Source: an uncultured Flavobacteriales bacterium (GTDB lineage: Bacteria > Bacteroidota > Bacteroidia > Flavobacteriales_F > PHOS-HE28). From it: DNA of 40,412 nucleotides. This document shows positions 25,197 to 34,803 of this stretch, one piece after another. Under the pieces are notes generated by a model that was not told where the DNA came from, ran no database searches, and was given only the letters and a program-made list of their open reading frames with translations. Location: assembly GCA_937873385.1 (NCBI GenBank), contig CALMYC010000175.1, positions 1-40,412 of the forward strand, in the 5' to 3' direction. Every line of letters begins with the position of its first letter. Position 1 is the stretch's first letter. Both the position numbers and the translations under genes were made by a program.

Positions 25197-25919
25197 CTAC
25201 TCCACCTGCATCTTGAACCCGACCCCGTGCACGTTCACAATGCGCACGCGTTCATCGTGTTTCAAGTATTTGCGCAGGCGGCTGATGAACACGTCAAGGC
25301 TGCGGCCCAGGAAATAACTGTCATCGCCCCACACCATGTTCAGCACCAGCTCGCGCGGCAATACCTGGTCCATGTGCATGCACAGCAAGCGCAGCACGGC
25401 GGCTTCCTTCTTCGTCAACCGCCGCTCTTCGGCCGGGTGCTTCAAAATCTTGTTGCGCTCATCAAAGGTGTAATCCCCCAAGGTGAACACTTCCCGGTTG
25501 CGTTCTTCCGTGCCTTTCCCTTGCGTGCGCCGGAGGATGGCTTCAATGCGCAGCAACAGCTCCTCGTGGCTGAACGGCTTGGTGATGTAATCGTCGCCGC
25601 CAGCCTTGAAGCCCGCAATGCGGTCCTCCGTCTGGCTTTTGGCCGTGAGGAAGATGATCGGCACTGTGGCATCCGTCAGGCGGATGTCCTCGGCCAGGCT
25701 CAAGCCGTCCTTGTGCGGCAGCATCACGTCCAGCAGGCACAGGTCGTAGGTGTTCCGGTTGAAATGTTGCAGGCACTCCTTCCCGTCACGGAAGAGGTGT
25801 ACCGTGTATCCCTTGCGCTTCAGTGTGTCCTGCACCACAAAGCCAAGGTTCTCGTCGTCCTCCACCAAAAGCAGGGTGCCTTTGCTTTCCACCGGTGCCG
25901 TCGCCAGGTTTTCGTTCAT
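25197..25919 (-). CDS. OmpR-family response regulator
   Basis: 240 aa. The receiver domain has the acidic pair E20-D21-D22, the phospho-acceptor D64 in CLLDVMLPHKDG, and K114 in YITKPFS. The C-terminal half (about 140–240) is a winged-helix OmpR/PhoB DNA-binding domain, with RLTKKEAAVLRLLCMH and SLDVFISRLRKYL, ending in VHGVGFKMQVE. It is encoded directly after the cognate histidine kinase with a 4-base overlap. The pair resembles the RprX/RprY type of Bacteroidota. Targets are not visible from the sequence. Confidence 0.93.
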   Translation of the reverse strand: MNENLATAPVESKGTLLLVEDDENLGFVVQDTLKRKGYTVHLFRDGKECLQHFNRNTYDLCLLDVMLPHKDGLSLAEDIRLTDATVPIIFLTAKSQTEDRIAGFKAGGDDYITKPFSHEELLLRIEAILRRTQGKGTEERNREVFTLGDYTFDERNKILKHPAEERRLTKKEAAVLRLLCMHMDQVLPRELVLNMVWGDDSYFLGRSLDVFISRLRKYLKHDERVRIVNVHGVGFKMQVE

Positions 25920-27259
25920 GTTTTCGAGGTTGCTTTTCCCAAGGGAAGTTCAAGCGTGAAGATGCTCCCTTCGCCCCATGTGCTTTTCACCAGCACCTTG
26001 CCTCCATGGGAGCGGATCGTTTCCGAAACATAGTGCAGGCCCAATCCGAAGCCTTTTACGTCATGTACATTGCCGGTATGCACGCGGAAGAAGCGCTCGA
26101 AGATATTCCTTATGTCCTCCTTGCGGATCCCGATGCCCTTGTCCGCCACGTCAATGCGAAGGGTGCGGCGGTCATTCGAGGTCGAAATACGCACTTGCGG
26201 CGACCCCTTAGAATACTTGACGGCATTGTCCACCAAATTGAACAGTGCGTTGGTGAGGTGCATCCGGTCCCCGTTCACCACCGCGTTGGTGGCATTGAGC
26301 TCCATGAAGACCTCGCCGGAGCGTTCCTCCAGCAACAATTCAAAGGACTGCACCACCTCGGTGATCAGCTCGTGCATGTCCACGGCTTCCACCTTCAGCT
26401 TGGGCACGCTGCGGTCCAGCTTGGCCAGCTGCAATACGCGTTCCACCTGTTGGCGCAATCGCTCATTCTCCGAGCGGATGATCCGTGCATAGTTCCGCAA
26501 CCGTTCCGGTTCCTTGATGATCCCCGGGTCGTTCAGCACTTCGCTGCTCAGCGCTATGGTGCTGATCGGCGTCTTCAGTTCATGCGTCATGTTGCCGATG
26601 AAGTCGTTCTTCATCTCCCCGAGGCGTTTTTGCCTGAAGATCACCCACATGCTGTACGCGAAGAAGGCAAACACAATGAAGCTGACCACCGCCGGATAGA
26701 TCCAATTGATGGTGCCCCCGCTTTTCGGCTTCCAGATGGAACTGGTGCGGCGCGGGAAATACACCCCGAAATAGTGCCCGTCCTTGTTCAATTTCAGCAA
26801 CCTGCTGTGGTGGCTGGAATCCGTCCGTGCACTGTCATGCAGGCTGACGTAGTTGCCGTACACAATGCTGTCCGTGAAGCAATCATAGATGCCGTATTCG
26901 AAATCCTCGTTGATGTTCCTCCGCTTGAATTCCTGCTTCAGCAACGCTTCCAGCAGGTAGGGGTGAATGGTGTCATTGATGGTGACCGCGAAGTAGTTGG
27001 GCCGTTCCTGCTTCACTGCATCAAACAGGTCACTCGGGTCCTTGGTGATCGAAAGGATGCGCTCGGTGACGTCGGTGAGCGCAATGGTCACACGGTCGCT
27101 GAACTGCTTGTCCATCTGCCGCTGCTGCTGCTCCTGCAGGGCCACCTGCTCATGTTCGTATTGCTTCGCCCTGTCCAGCCAGATCACTTGGGTGAGCACC
27201 ACACCGGCCAAGCTGAGCGTGGCCAAAAGGACCAGGATGCCGAGGTTCCGCCTGTGCAT
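25916..27259 (-). CDS. Sensor histidine kinase
   Basis: 447 aa. There are two membrane segments (about 7–27 and 187–207) flanking a periplasmic sensor region of about 160 residues. The HisKA domain has the phospho-acceptor H226 in NMTHELKTPIS. The ATPase domain follows with NALFNLVDNAVKYS (N box), VADKGIGI (G1) and GFGLGLHYV (G2). It begins the kinase–regulator operon. The start lies 218 bases from the divergent HmuY-like gene. A near-consensus -7 (TAACATTG, one mismatch) sits at 27280–27287. Confidence 0.93.
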   Translation of the reverse strand: MHRRNLGILVLLATLSLAGVVLTQVIWLDRAKQYEHEQVALQEQQQRQMDKQFSDRVTIALTDVTERILSITKDPSDLFDAVKQERPNYFAVTINDTIHPYLLEALLKQEFKRRNINEDFEYGIYDCFTDSIVYGNYVSLHDSARTDSSHHSRLLKLNKDGHYFGVYFPRRTSSIWKPKSGGTINWIYPAVVSFIVFAFFAYSMWVIFRQKRLGEMKNDFIGNMTHELKTPISTIALSSEVLNDPGIIKEPERLRNYARIIRSENERLRQQVERVLQLAKLDRSVPKLKVEAVDMHELITEVVQSFELLLEERSGEVFMELNATNAVVNGDRMHLTNALFNLVDNAVKYSKGSPQVRISTSNDRRTLRIDVADKGIGIRKEDIRNIFERFFRVHTGNVHDVKGFGLGLHYVSETIRSHGGKVLVKSTWGEGSIFTLELPLGKATSKT

Positions 27260-27477
27260 GTGCTGTCGCCGCCGATCGGCAATGTTAAGCCAGCCCTGCC
27301 GCCCGTGCGGAAATCTTCACAGCTCTTGGAGGGCAGGGCGGCATGCGCGGCAAGGGCCGGAAGGCCCGGTACACGCACGGTTCCAACAAGATGGGACACT
27401 TCCATGACAAAGCCCTGCCCGAATACCATGATCGGGGTATGGCGTACCACCGGCCCAGCCCGGTCCTTTGCGGGGCC

Positions 27478-28719
27478 ATGAAAAAATCATTCCTCCTCCT
27501 GGCCTCAACCGGGTGCATTTCCGCCCTCTGTGCCCAAACCGCCGTAACGGTGTCCACCCACCCTGGCACCACCGATCAAGTCTGGTACAGCTTGGAGAAC
27601 GGCGAAGCCGGGCGCGCAGCCTTGTCCGAATGGGACCTGGCCTTTGAAATGACCGGCTTCACCTCGTCCATCCGCGTGAACGCGGCCAAGGGGTTGATCA
27701 CCTACGAAACACCGGATGGCATCGGCGATTGGGACAACGTCACCTCTCCGGACACCGCGAATTGGACGATCGTTCAGAACAGCGACAGCAGTTGGTCCGT
27801 CGGGGCGCTGAACCACGGAAATGATCTCGCCAACCCGGACGGCGTGAACGTGGGCTGGGGCATTTACAACATGGTGACGCATGTGATCGCGGGGAACCGC
27901 ATCTATGTGATCCAATCGCCCGATGGTACGTTCCGCAAGCTTCGCATTGATGCGTTGAGCGCCGGTGTGTTCCACTTCACCTATGCCAACCTGGACGGCA
28001 GCAATTCCCATGATGCGACATTGGTGAAATCGAATTTCACGGGAAAGAATTTCGGCTACTATTCCTTTGACACGAACTCCGCATCGGACCGCGAACCGGC
28101 CACCGCCGCTTGGGACCTGCTTTTCTCCAAGTACCACCAACTGGAGCCGTACCCGTACACCGTGGTAGGTGTGCTCCAGAACAAGGCCGTCACCGCACTC
28201 CAAGTGGACGGCGTCCCCACGGGTGAGGCCGATTGGACTTCCGCCCCATTCCAAGTGAACATGAATGTGCTCGGCGCGGATTGGAAGCAGTACGACATGG
28301 ACCAGAACGCATACACCATCGTGCCGGACCGCACCTATTTCGTGAAGGATGTGCCAGGCAACATTTGGAAGATCGTTTTCTCGGGATATGGTGGCAGTGC
28401 TACGGGCGACATCAGTTTCAACCAGGAGCTGGTCAGTGCGGTCGGCGTCATGGATGTTGGTGCGGCCAAGGGCAGGTTGTTCGCATGGCCCAACCCCGTG
28501 GCAAACGGCCGTGCGCAGCTGGTCCTTGATGTGCCTGCCAACGAGGGTGTGTTGCGTGTGCTCAACACCTCCGGCCAGGAGCTCCTGCGGCAACGGATGA
28601 CAGGCCTGAGCGGGCTGGCCGGCCGCACACTCGACACAGGCAACTTGGCCAAGGGTGTTTACATCCTCCGCTTCGATGCGGCCTATGGAAACACCACGGG
28701 AAAACTCATTGTGGAGTGA
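27478..28719 (+). CDS. HmuY-like secreted protein with T9SS type A sorting domain
   Basis: 413 aa. The signal peptide MKKSFLLLASTGCISALCAQ is followed by an HmuY-family domain (about 25–325). Its hallmarks are a QVWYSLENG start, SEWDLAFEM, and later the AAWDLLFSKYH and YTVVGVLQN pair. The last 85 residues, from RLFAWPNPVANG to TGKLIVE, form a T9SS type A C-terminal domain, so the protein should be exported by type IX secretion and surface-anchored or released. HmuY of Porphyromonas gingivalis binds heme and hands it to the receptor HmuR. Here a TonB receptor gene follows. Heme as the ligand is inference. The start at 27478 gives a clean signal peptide. Confidence 0.8.
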   Translation: MKKSFLLLASTGCISALCAQTAVTVSTHPGTTDQVWYSLENGEAGRAALSEWDLAFEMTGFTSSIRVNAAKGLITYETPDGIGDWDNVTSPDTANWTIVQNSDSSWSVGALNHGNDLANPDGVNVGWGIYNMVTHVIAGNRIYVIQSPDGTFRKLRIDALSAGVFHFTYANLDGSNSHDATLVKSNFTGKNFGYYSFDTNSASDREPATAAWDLLFSKYHQLEPYPYTVVGVLQNKAVTALQVDGVPTGEADWTSAPFQVNMNVLGADWKQYDMDQNAYTIVPDRTYFVKDVPGNIWKIVFSGYGGSATGDISFNQELVSAVGVMDVGAAKGRLFAWPNPVANGRAQLVLDVPANEGVLRVLNTSGQELLRQRMTGLSGLAGRTLDTGNLAKGVYILRFDAAYGNTTGKLIVE

Positions 28720-28903
28720 GCCCATTGGTAGTTGACCTTATCAGGAAGCCCGGCGGTATCGGGGTGGCCGGGGGCAAACTGCATGTCTTACGCAGCGGTG
28801 ACGTTAATTCCGTGCCATGCGGTGAAATTCGCGCCATGCTGGCCGAATTGCCGCTTGGCCGGGGCGCATTGCGCACAGCACGGCGGATTTCCCGCAGGAT
28901 GCC

Positions 28904-31183
28904 ATGACACGCACTGCTCTTGCCTTGTCGTTCCTGCTCTTGGGTACGGCCGGTGCCGCGCAGGTGCCGATGTTGGTGCGGGATGCCGCCACCAGGGAAC
29001 CGGTTGCCTACGCCCATGTGGCATGGCAAGCGCTTGGCACAGCGGGCAAGGGCGTGGTGGTTGCCGGTCCGGACGGCAAGTTGACCCTTCCCGTGGACCC
29101 AGCCACCGTGCCCAACGGGATTGCCGTACGCATCGATTTCATCGGTTTCATGCCGGTGCAGGATACCCTGCGCTCCACCAGGCCCTGCACCTTTAACCTG
29201 AAGTGCGCGCAACAATTCAACCTGGATGACGTGGTGGTCACCGGCCAGTACCGGCCCACCACGGCGGACCGCGCCGTGCAGCGCATGCATGTCATCGGTG
29301 CAGGGCAGATCGAGCGGATGGCTGCACAGGGCCTTGCGGACGTGCTGGGCCAGGAACTGAACATGCGCCTTGCACAGGACAATGTGCTCGGCACTTCCAT
29401 GAGCATGCGCGGCCTCGGAGGGGAAAATGTGAAGATCCTTGTGGACGGCGTACCGGTGATCGGCCGACAGGACGGCAACCTGGACCTTGCACAATTGGAC
29501 CTTACGGGCATTGAACGGGTGGAGGTGATCGAGGGGCCGCTCAGCGTGAACTACGGCACCAATGCACTGGCCGGTACCATCAACCTCATCACCAAGAAGG
29601 GCGGCGGCAACGGCTCCTCGCTGAAGGCGGTGGCTTATACGGAACTGGTGGGGCGCCTGAACCTATCGGTGGCGGCCGGCCTGCGCTTGGGCAGGAACGA
29701 CCTGCTGATGACCATCGGCCGGAATTATTTTGGAGGGTGGGGACCCGGCCAGGATGCCGCCTATGACTTCGATCGGCATTTGGCGGATTCCTCCCGTTAC
29801 CAACCATGGAAGCCGCGCGAGCAGTACTTCGGCAGGTTGAATTACCGGTTTGCCTTGAACAAAAGGTGGACCGTGAACTACAAGGGAGAGGCCATGCAGG
29901 ACCGCATCTTCGACCGCGGCCTGCCCCGCGCGCCCTACGCAGAGAGTGCCTTTGATTCCGAATTCCTCACCAAGCGCATGGACAACGCCCTTTTTGCAAA
30001 GGGGGATGTGGGCAGATGCGGACACGTGGACGCCCTGATCGCCCACGATGTATATGACCGCACCAAGAGCACCTGGATCAGGAACCTCACCACCCTGGAC
30101 GAGGTGCCTGTGCCGGGGGAAGCGGACAATACCCGGTTCACCCTTACCAATGCGCGCGGCACGTGGTCCAGTGCAAGCGACAGTGCACGGCTGGGTTATG
30201 AGCTCGGCATCGACATCAACCAGGAAACAGCCACTGGGGAGCGCTTGGCGGACGGGACGGAGAAACGCATCGCCGACAACGCGGTGTTCGGCACCCTGCA
30301 GTGGAAGCCGGTGCGGCCGCTCATCGTGCGGCCGGGTGTGCGTGCAGCGCACAACACACAGTACAGCGCGCCGATCGTGCCTTCGCTGGACATCAGGTAC
30401 CAGCTGGCCCCGGCACTTGCCTTGCGTGCCTCCTACGCCGAGGGCTTCCGCGCCCCTTCGCTGAAGGAGTTGTACCTCTACTTTGTTGACGTGAACCACG
30501 ACATCCACGGTAACCCCGGCCTGGTGGCGGAATCGTCGAACAACTATTCGCTTTCACTGAGCTACCGCAAGGCACTGGAAAAGGGTGTGGTGCGCGCCGA
30601 ACTCGCCGGCTATCATGACCGCGTCCACAACCTGATCACCCTGGTGCAGGAAGGTGCCAACCTGTACAGCTATGTCAACGTGGGGGAGTACCGCACCCTG
30701 GGCGGTAGTGCCAGCGTGAACTGGGATGGTGGCCATTGGTTGATGGGCGCTGGCGCAGCATTGACCGGCCGGTATGACACGTTGGGCCTTGCCGGAGGTG
30801 GTGCATCCTATGATCTTGCGCCACAGGCCAACATCAATGCCACGCGCAGTTGGCGCAAGCAAGGTTGGAGCATCACCGCCTTTGCGAAGTACCAGGGGGA
30901 GCAACAGAACTACATTCAACTGGCCGACGGCAGCCTGGGGCGTGGAAGCATTGCTGCTTACGTGATGGCGGATGCATCCGTGGCGAAACGCCTTTGGAAT
31001 GACCGCCTCATGGTAACGGCGGGATGCAAGAACATCGGCAATGTCACGGACCTGAACGCCACCATGGGCAATGGCGGGGCGCCCAGCGATGCCGGAACGG
31101 GGAGCGTGCCCTTGGCCACGGGCCGCACCTACTTCCTGCGGTTGACGCTGGAGATGAAGGAGCGGGCGAAAAGCATGCAGTGA
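28904..31183 (+). CDS. TonB-dependent receptor, probable heme/iron type
   Basis: 759 aa outer-membrane receptor. It has a signal peptide (MTRTALALSFLLLGTAGAAQ), a carboxypeptidase-regulatory-like domain (about 22–100), a TonB-box-like DDVVVTG, a plug domain (about 125–235, with SMSMRGLGGENVKILVDGVP), then a 22-strand barrel. The barrel contains EGFRAPSLKELYLYF followed by a His-rich VNHDIHGNPGL. This resembles the FRAP…H…NPxL pattern known from heme receptors, though related wording also occurs in other TonB receptors. It lies between two HmuY-like genes, 184 bases after the first and overlapping the second by one base (TGATG). Confidence 0.85.
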   Translation: MTRTALALSFLLLGTAGAAQVPMLVRDAATREPVAYAHVAWQALGTAGKGVVVAGPDGKLTLPVDPATVPNGIAVRIDFIGFMPVQDTLRSTRPCTFNLKCAQQFNLDDVVVTGQYRPTTADRAVQRMHVIGAGQIERMAAQGLADVLGQELNMRLAQDNVLGTSMSMRGLGGENVKILVDGVPVIGRQDGNLDLAQLDLTGIERVEVIEGPLSVNYGTNALAGTINLITKKGGGNGSSLKAVAYTELVGRLNLSVAAGLRLGRNDLLMTIGRNYFGGWGPGQDAAYDFDRHLADSSRYQPWKPREQYFGRLNYRFALNKRWTVNYKGEAMQDRIFDRGLPRAPYAESAFDSEFLTKRMDNALFAKGDVGRCGHVDALIAHDVYDRTKSTWIRNLTTLDEVPVPGEADNTRFTLTNARGTWSSASDSARLGYELGIDINQETATGERLADGTEKRIADNAVFGTLQWKPVRPLIVRPGVRAAHNTQYSAPIVPSLDIRYQLAPALALRASYAEGFRAPSLKELYLYFVDVNHDIHGNPGLVAESSNNYSLSLSYRKALEKGVVRAELAGYHDRVHNLITLVQEGANLYSYVNVGEYRTLGGSASVNWDGGHWLMGAGAALTGRYDTLGLAGGGASYDLAPQANINATRSWRKQGWSITAFAKYQGEQQNYIQLADGSLGRGSIAAYVMADASVAKRLWNDRLMVTAGCKNIGNVTDLNATMGNGGAPSDAGTGSVPLATGRTYFLRLTLEMKERAKSMQ

Positions 31184-32157
31184 TGGAAAGAACGATACAG
31201 TTCGGTGCTTGGGTGGCGGCTTGCGCGCTTTGCGGATGCATGAAGGATGAGATCGCCGTCCCCAGGCACCCCCGTGGGGGTGTGGTGGAGGGCATCGCCC
31301 ACGTGGGGGCGGACTATGGCGCGCAGGTATGGTATGACCTTGGCACGAACAGCGTGGTTTCCACCAACGGCAAAATGGACTGGGACCTCGCCTTTGAATG
31401 CGGTGCGAACGGATGGCAGGTGCGGTTGAACAGTTCGCGCCTGATGCGTGCCCGCCAAACGGCTGATCAACTGGCACAAGCCACCGATACCGCCGGGTAC
31501 GGCGGTTCCTGGAAGATCGACCTGCCGAACGGGCGCCCGGACAGTTTGGCCTTCGGTGACTGGCGCACTGGGCAGCCCGTGTTTGTGGTGGACATGGGCT
31601 ACAACGTGATGGGCTTGCCCATCGGGTTGCGCAAGGTGCAGATCACCTCGGTTAGCGGGAGTGAATTCCAGTTCCGGTCGGCGGCGCTGAACGGTTCCGG
31701 CATCCAGGAATTCATTGTGCAGAAGGACCCCGCACGGGCATACGTCCACTTCAGTTTCTCCGCCGGAACAACCGTCCCCATTGCACCGCCTTTGGGCACC
31801 TATGATCTGGTCTTCACCCAGTACACGGAGCAGTTTTACGCCCCAGACCCCTATCTCGCCTATTCAGTGACCGGCGTGCTGAACGGCTATAGCGGCATTC
31901 GCGTGGCGAAGCTCACGGGCGATTTCAATGCCGTGTCATTGGCCGATACCCTGGCCCACCCGTTCAGCATGGACCAGGATGCCATCGGGTACAACTGGAA
32001 GGATTATTCATTCGATACCGGGGAATACCAGGTCTATGCCAACATGGTCTTCATCATCCAGGACCATTTGGGCTTCTTCCGCAAGCTGCACTTCATCGAC
32101 TTCTACGATGCACAAGGCCAGCGCGGTGCACCCACCTTTGAGATGGAGCAGCTCTGA
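31183..32157 (+). CDS. HmuY-like lipoprotein
   Basis: 324 aa. The signal peptide ends in LCGC, a lipobox with the acylated Cys19. The body shares with the upstream HmuY-like protein the QVWYDLGTN, DWDLAFECG, GTYDLVFTQYTEQ and YSVTGVLNG blocks and their spacing, but it has no T9SS C-terminal domain. It should be anchored in the outer membrane by lipid, as HmuY is in P. gingivalis. The ATG overlaps the receptor stop by one base, so co-expression with the receptor is very likely. The frame is open further upstream to 31024, inside the receptor gene. Confidence 0.82.
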   Translation: MERTIQFGAWVAACALCGCMKDEIAVPRHPRGGVVEGIAHVGADYGAQVWYDLGTNSVVSTNGKMDWDLAFECGANGWQVRLNSSRLMRARQTADQLAQATDTAGYGGSWKIDLPNGRPDSLAFGDWRTGQPVFVVDMGYNVMGLPIGLRKVQITSVSGSEFQFRSAALNGSGIQEFIVQKDPARAYVHFSFSAGTTVPIAPPLGTYDLVFTQYTEQFYAPDPYLAYSVTGVLNGYSGIRVAKLTGDFNAVSLADTLAHPFSMDQDAIGYNWKDYSFDTGEYQVYANMVFIIQDHLGFFRKLHFIDFYDAQGQRGAPTFEMEQL

Positions 32158-32163
32158 ACCGGC

Positions 32164-34656
32164 TCACTCCCCACCGCCCTCATCGCCGCCCCTGCGGCCG
32201 GGTTCCGGCCTGTCCGCCCCGGCGGATCGCCTGCCGAAGAGTTGCGCGTCCTGTTTGCCGAACCGCCACGTTGCGTTGATCCGGAATTCACGGCTGCCCC
32301 AGCTTCGGAAGCCCCGCTGTTCAAAGAAGGGTGTCCCGTAAAAGCTGCCCCAGCCGCGGGAATCAAAGATGTTGTTCGCACTGGCCGTCAGGAAAAAGCG
32401 TTTGCTGAACTCCTTTCGCAGCGTAACATCCATGGAATAGGTCTCCAGCGTATGCCCTTGCGGAATGGCGCGCGGGCCGTCATAGTCCGCATTCACTTGA
32501 AGCGTGAAACCCTTGGGCAGCTTCTGGGAAACATTGGCCTTGGCATCAAAGGCCACTCCTTGGTTACTGTAGTTCACCCCCCCCTGGGTGAGGCCGATGC
32601 TGATCCATTGCACATTGCCGTTCAACGTGGCTTCAGAACCGTTCCAAAGCGTGAGTTTCACGGTGTTCTCCCATCCGAAACTGTGGTTCTGCCTGCCGTT
32701 CACATACGTGGTGACCAATATGTTGGGGTCGTTTGCCAGCGGCGCGGTGAAACTGGTGATGACATCCGAGGTGAACCGGCCGTATAGCGAGGAAAGCCAA
32801 TTGCCCTTGCCCGCAAAGGGAAGCAAATGGTTTACTTCCACGATGGTGTTCATTTCCGGCCGCAGCACCGGGTTCCCGATCCGGTAGCTGCGCGCATCGG
32901 TGCTCATGATGAAAGGCATCAACTGGTAAAAGTTGGGGCGGTCCACCTTGCGCGACACATTGACCTGGAGCTCCTCCTGAAGTTCCCCTTCCGCAGCATC
33001 CCACTTGCGGCTCAAATACACGGCCGGGAACAGGATGCGGCCAAGATCGTCCAGTGCGCCGGGGTAATTGTAGCTGAAATCAAGGCGCTTGTCCGTGCGC
33101 TTCGCGTTCATCACGTTCTGTTCCACCCGCAGGCCGGCCTGCATGTTCCAGTGGGCGCTCAGCTTGGCGCCCCAATTCACGTAGCCCGCATTGATCATCG
33201 TGCCGATCCGGTACGCATTGCTCAATGCCGTGTCACGCAACAGTACCGGTAGGGTATCATTGGTGTAGGAAACATCCATCCAGGAGTTGTTCAATGCGTA
33301 GTTGGACCGGAATCCCCATTCCAGTTTCCGGTTGTCCGCATACGGGTCCGTCACATCCAATTGCCAGGTCCACTCCTGGCCATCGCCCTTCGAATCCCTG
33401 TTCTGGTAACTGTACCCGGGCAGGATCTGGTCACTGCCCGCATTGGTCTGCTCCGTGGTTGCGGGGGAACGGTTCTTGGAAAGGCTCAAGGTGAGGTCCG
33501 TGCTCCATTCCTTGCCGGGCTTGGTGGTGGTGCGCTTGAACCCCGCGCGCGAGGTGAGGTTGGTGTACCGCCCGTCCATGCCGTTGTGCTGGGTGCCGCT
33601 CCCGTTGGCGTTGTTCCCGGCATCCGTGCTGGTGAAGCGCTGGTCTTCGCTGCTGTTGCGCGTGCCGATGCTGATCCCTTGGGAAAGGCTGACGGTGTTG
33701 CGGTTGCTCAGGTGGTAGTCCCAGCCGAGGCGCGCATTGGTGCGCATGTGTTCATGGGTGCCTTCCGCATTCTGCCTGAAGTACCCGGTGGGAAGCCCTT
33801 CGGCCAGGTCCGTGCGGTAATTGTAGCTGGTGCCGGGCGCAGCCGAATGCCCCAGGCCCCCGTTCAGTGTGATTGCGCTCTTGCCCTGGCGCATCAGCAG
33901 GCTGCCATTCGCGTTGTACCGCTGGTTGCTTCCCAGGCCGGCTTGCAACTGTCCACTGTAGCCCGGCCGGGTGCTCTTTTTCATCACCACGTTCACGATG
34001 CCGCCCGTGGCGCTGGCATCGAACAGCACGCTCGGGTTGGTGATCACTTCCACGCGCTCAATGTCGCTGGCCGGGATCTGGTCCAGGGTCAGCGGCGAAG
34101 GCCTGCCGTCCACAAAAATGCGCGGGCTTTTGCCGCGCATCTCCACGTTGCCGTCCGCATCCACGCTCAGGCCGGGAATGTTCTTCATCACATCGGTGGC
34201 ATCACCCCCGGTCACGCTGATGTCCTTGTCCACGTTGTACACGCGGCGGTCCACCTGCAGCACTTGCGTGGCGCGCTCCTTGGTAACCTCGGCCGCTTTC
34301 AGCACCACGGCGTCAGTTTCCAGCCGCAGGTTGCCCAAGTCCAGTGTGGGAGCCTCCGTGGAAAGGGTGAACTCCTTCTCCAACGTGCTGTAGCCAAGTC
34401 CTGCCACCTTCAGCTTAAGCTTGCCCAAGGGTAACTTGGGTAGGTCAAAATCGCCATTTTCCTGGACCAGTGCACCGCCTACCATGCTGTCCGCCAGCAT
34501 GACGCTCACGGAAGCGAAGGCCACGGGCTTTTTATCCGCATCGATCACACGCCCGTAGGCATGGCCAGTGGGCATCCGGCCACCGCCCCAGCGCTGGGCA
34601 TGCAGGAGGCTTGGCAGAAGGGTGGCGAGCAGCAAGGCCGAAAACTTGGGAAGCAT
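32164..34656 (-). CDS. TonB-dependent-receptor-like outer-membrane beta-barrel protein
   Basis: 830 aa. The signal peptide MLPKFSALLLATLLPSLLHAQ is followed by a carboxypeptidase-regulatory-like domain (about 35–110, GRVIDADKKPVAFASVSVML), then a plug-like region (VDRRVYNVDKDISVTGGDAT, RGKSPRIFVDGRPSPLTLDQ) and a long barrel ending in an OMP_b-brl_3-type strand series. The C-terminus is an unusual Gly/Arg/Glu-rich tail (GADRPEPGRRGGDEGGGE) after the last strand. The transported substrate is unknown. The start at 34656 gives the signal peptide and is six bases from a perfect -7 element. It converges with the HmuY lipoprotein gene with a 6-base gap. Confidence 0.82.
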   Translation of the reverse strand: MLPKFSALLLATLLPSLLHAQRWGGGRMPTGHAYGRVIDADKKPVAFASVSVMLADSMVGGALVQENGDFDLPKLPLGKLKLKVAGLGYSTLEKEFTLSTEAPTLDLGNLRLETDAVVLKAAEVTKERATQVLQVDRRVYNVDKDISVTGGDATDVMKNIPGLSVDADGNVEMRGKSPRIFVDGRPSPLTLDQIPASDIERVEVITNPSVLFDASATGGIVNVVMKKSTRPGYSGQLQAGLGSNQRYNANGSLLMRQGKSAITLNGGLGHSAAPGTSYNYRTDLAEGLPTGYFRQNAEGTHEHMRTNARLGWDYHLSNRNTVSLSQGISIGTRNSSEDQRFTSTDAGNNANGSGTQHNGMDGRYTNLTSRAGFKRTTTKPGKEWSTDLTLSLSKNRSPATTEQTNAGSDQILPGYSYQNRDSKGDGQEWTWQLDVTDPYADNRKLEWGFRSNYALNNSWMDVSYTNDTLPVLLRDTALSNAYRIGTMINAGYVNWGAKLSAHWNMQAGLRVEQNVMNAKRTDKRLDFSYNYPGALDDLGRILFPAVYLSRKWDAAEGELQEELQVNVSRKVDRPNFYQLMPFIMSTDARSYRIGNPVLRPEMNTIVEVNHLLPFAGKGNWLSSLYGRFTSDVITSFTAPLANDPNILVTTYVNGRQNHSFGWENTVKLTLWNGSEATLNGNVQWISIGLTQGGVNYSNQGVAFDAKANVSQKLPKGFTLQVNADYDGPRAIPQGHTLETYSMDVTLRKEFSKRFFLTASANNIFDSRGWGSFYGTPFFEQRGFRSWGSREFRINATWRFGKQDAQLFGRRSAGADRPEPGRRGGDEGGGE

Positions 34657-34661
34657 GTGGC

Positions 34662-34669
34662 CAAAGGTA
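34662..34669 (-). promoter_or_regulatory. -7 promoter element for the 830-aa outer-membrane protein gene
   Basis: Read on the - strand this is TACCTTTG, an exact TAnnTTTG match, ending 5 bases before the ATG at 34656. A transcript starting about 7 bases downstream would begin at or next to the start codon, i.e. leaderless or nearly so. No -33 TTG was found. Confidence 0.4.
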
Positions 34670-34803
34670 CCGGACACCACGGGAGGGTGGCGGCATCACC
34701 CGGTACCCGGATTTTCGCTCATCCCAGCTTTGGGATCCTCGGCAACCACCGCTCCAAATGGGGCTGGCTCGCGGGCCTCCCCGTTGCCCGGCTGCAACGA
34801 AGA

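Noticed and set aside
24983-25216. 77-codon + strand frame after the dcw operon
   Set aside because: It starts inside the operon terminator tail and has a low-complexity Arg/Gly-rich translation, no conserved look and no promoter. A tRNA or other known RNA gene was also considered and not recognised.
27293-27339. Inverted repeat GCCCTGCC … GGCAGGGC in the gap between the histidine kinase and the HmuY-like gene
   Set aside because: The stem is 8 bp with a 31-base loop in a GC-rich region, so chance is likely. There is no T-tract and no promoter element beside it.
29008-29511. Antisense frames of 150–260 codons within the TonB receptor gene
   Set aside because: They are composition shadows. 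The + strand encodes signal peptide, plug and barrel segments in full.
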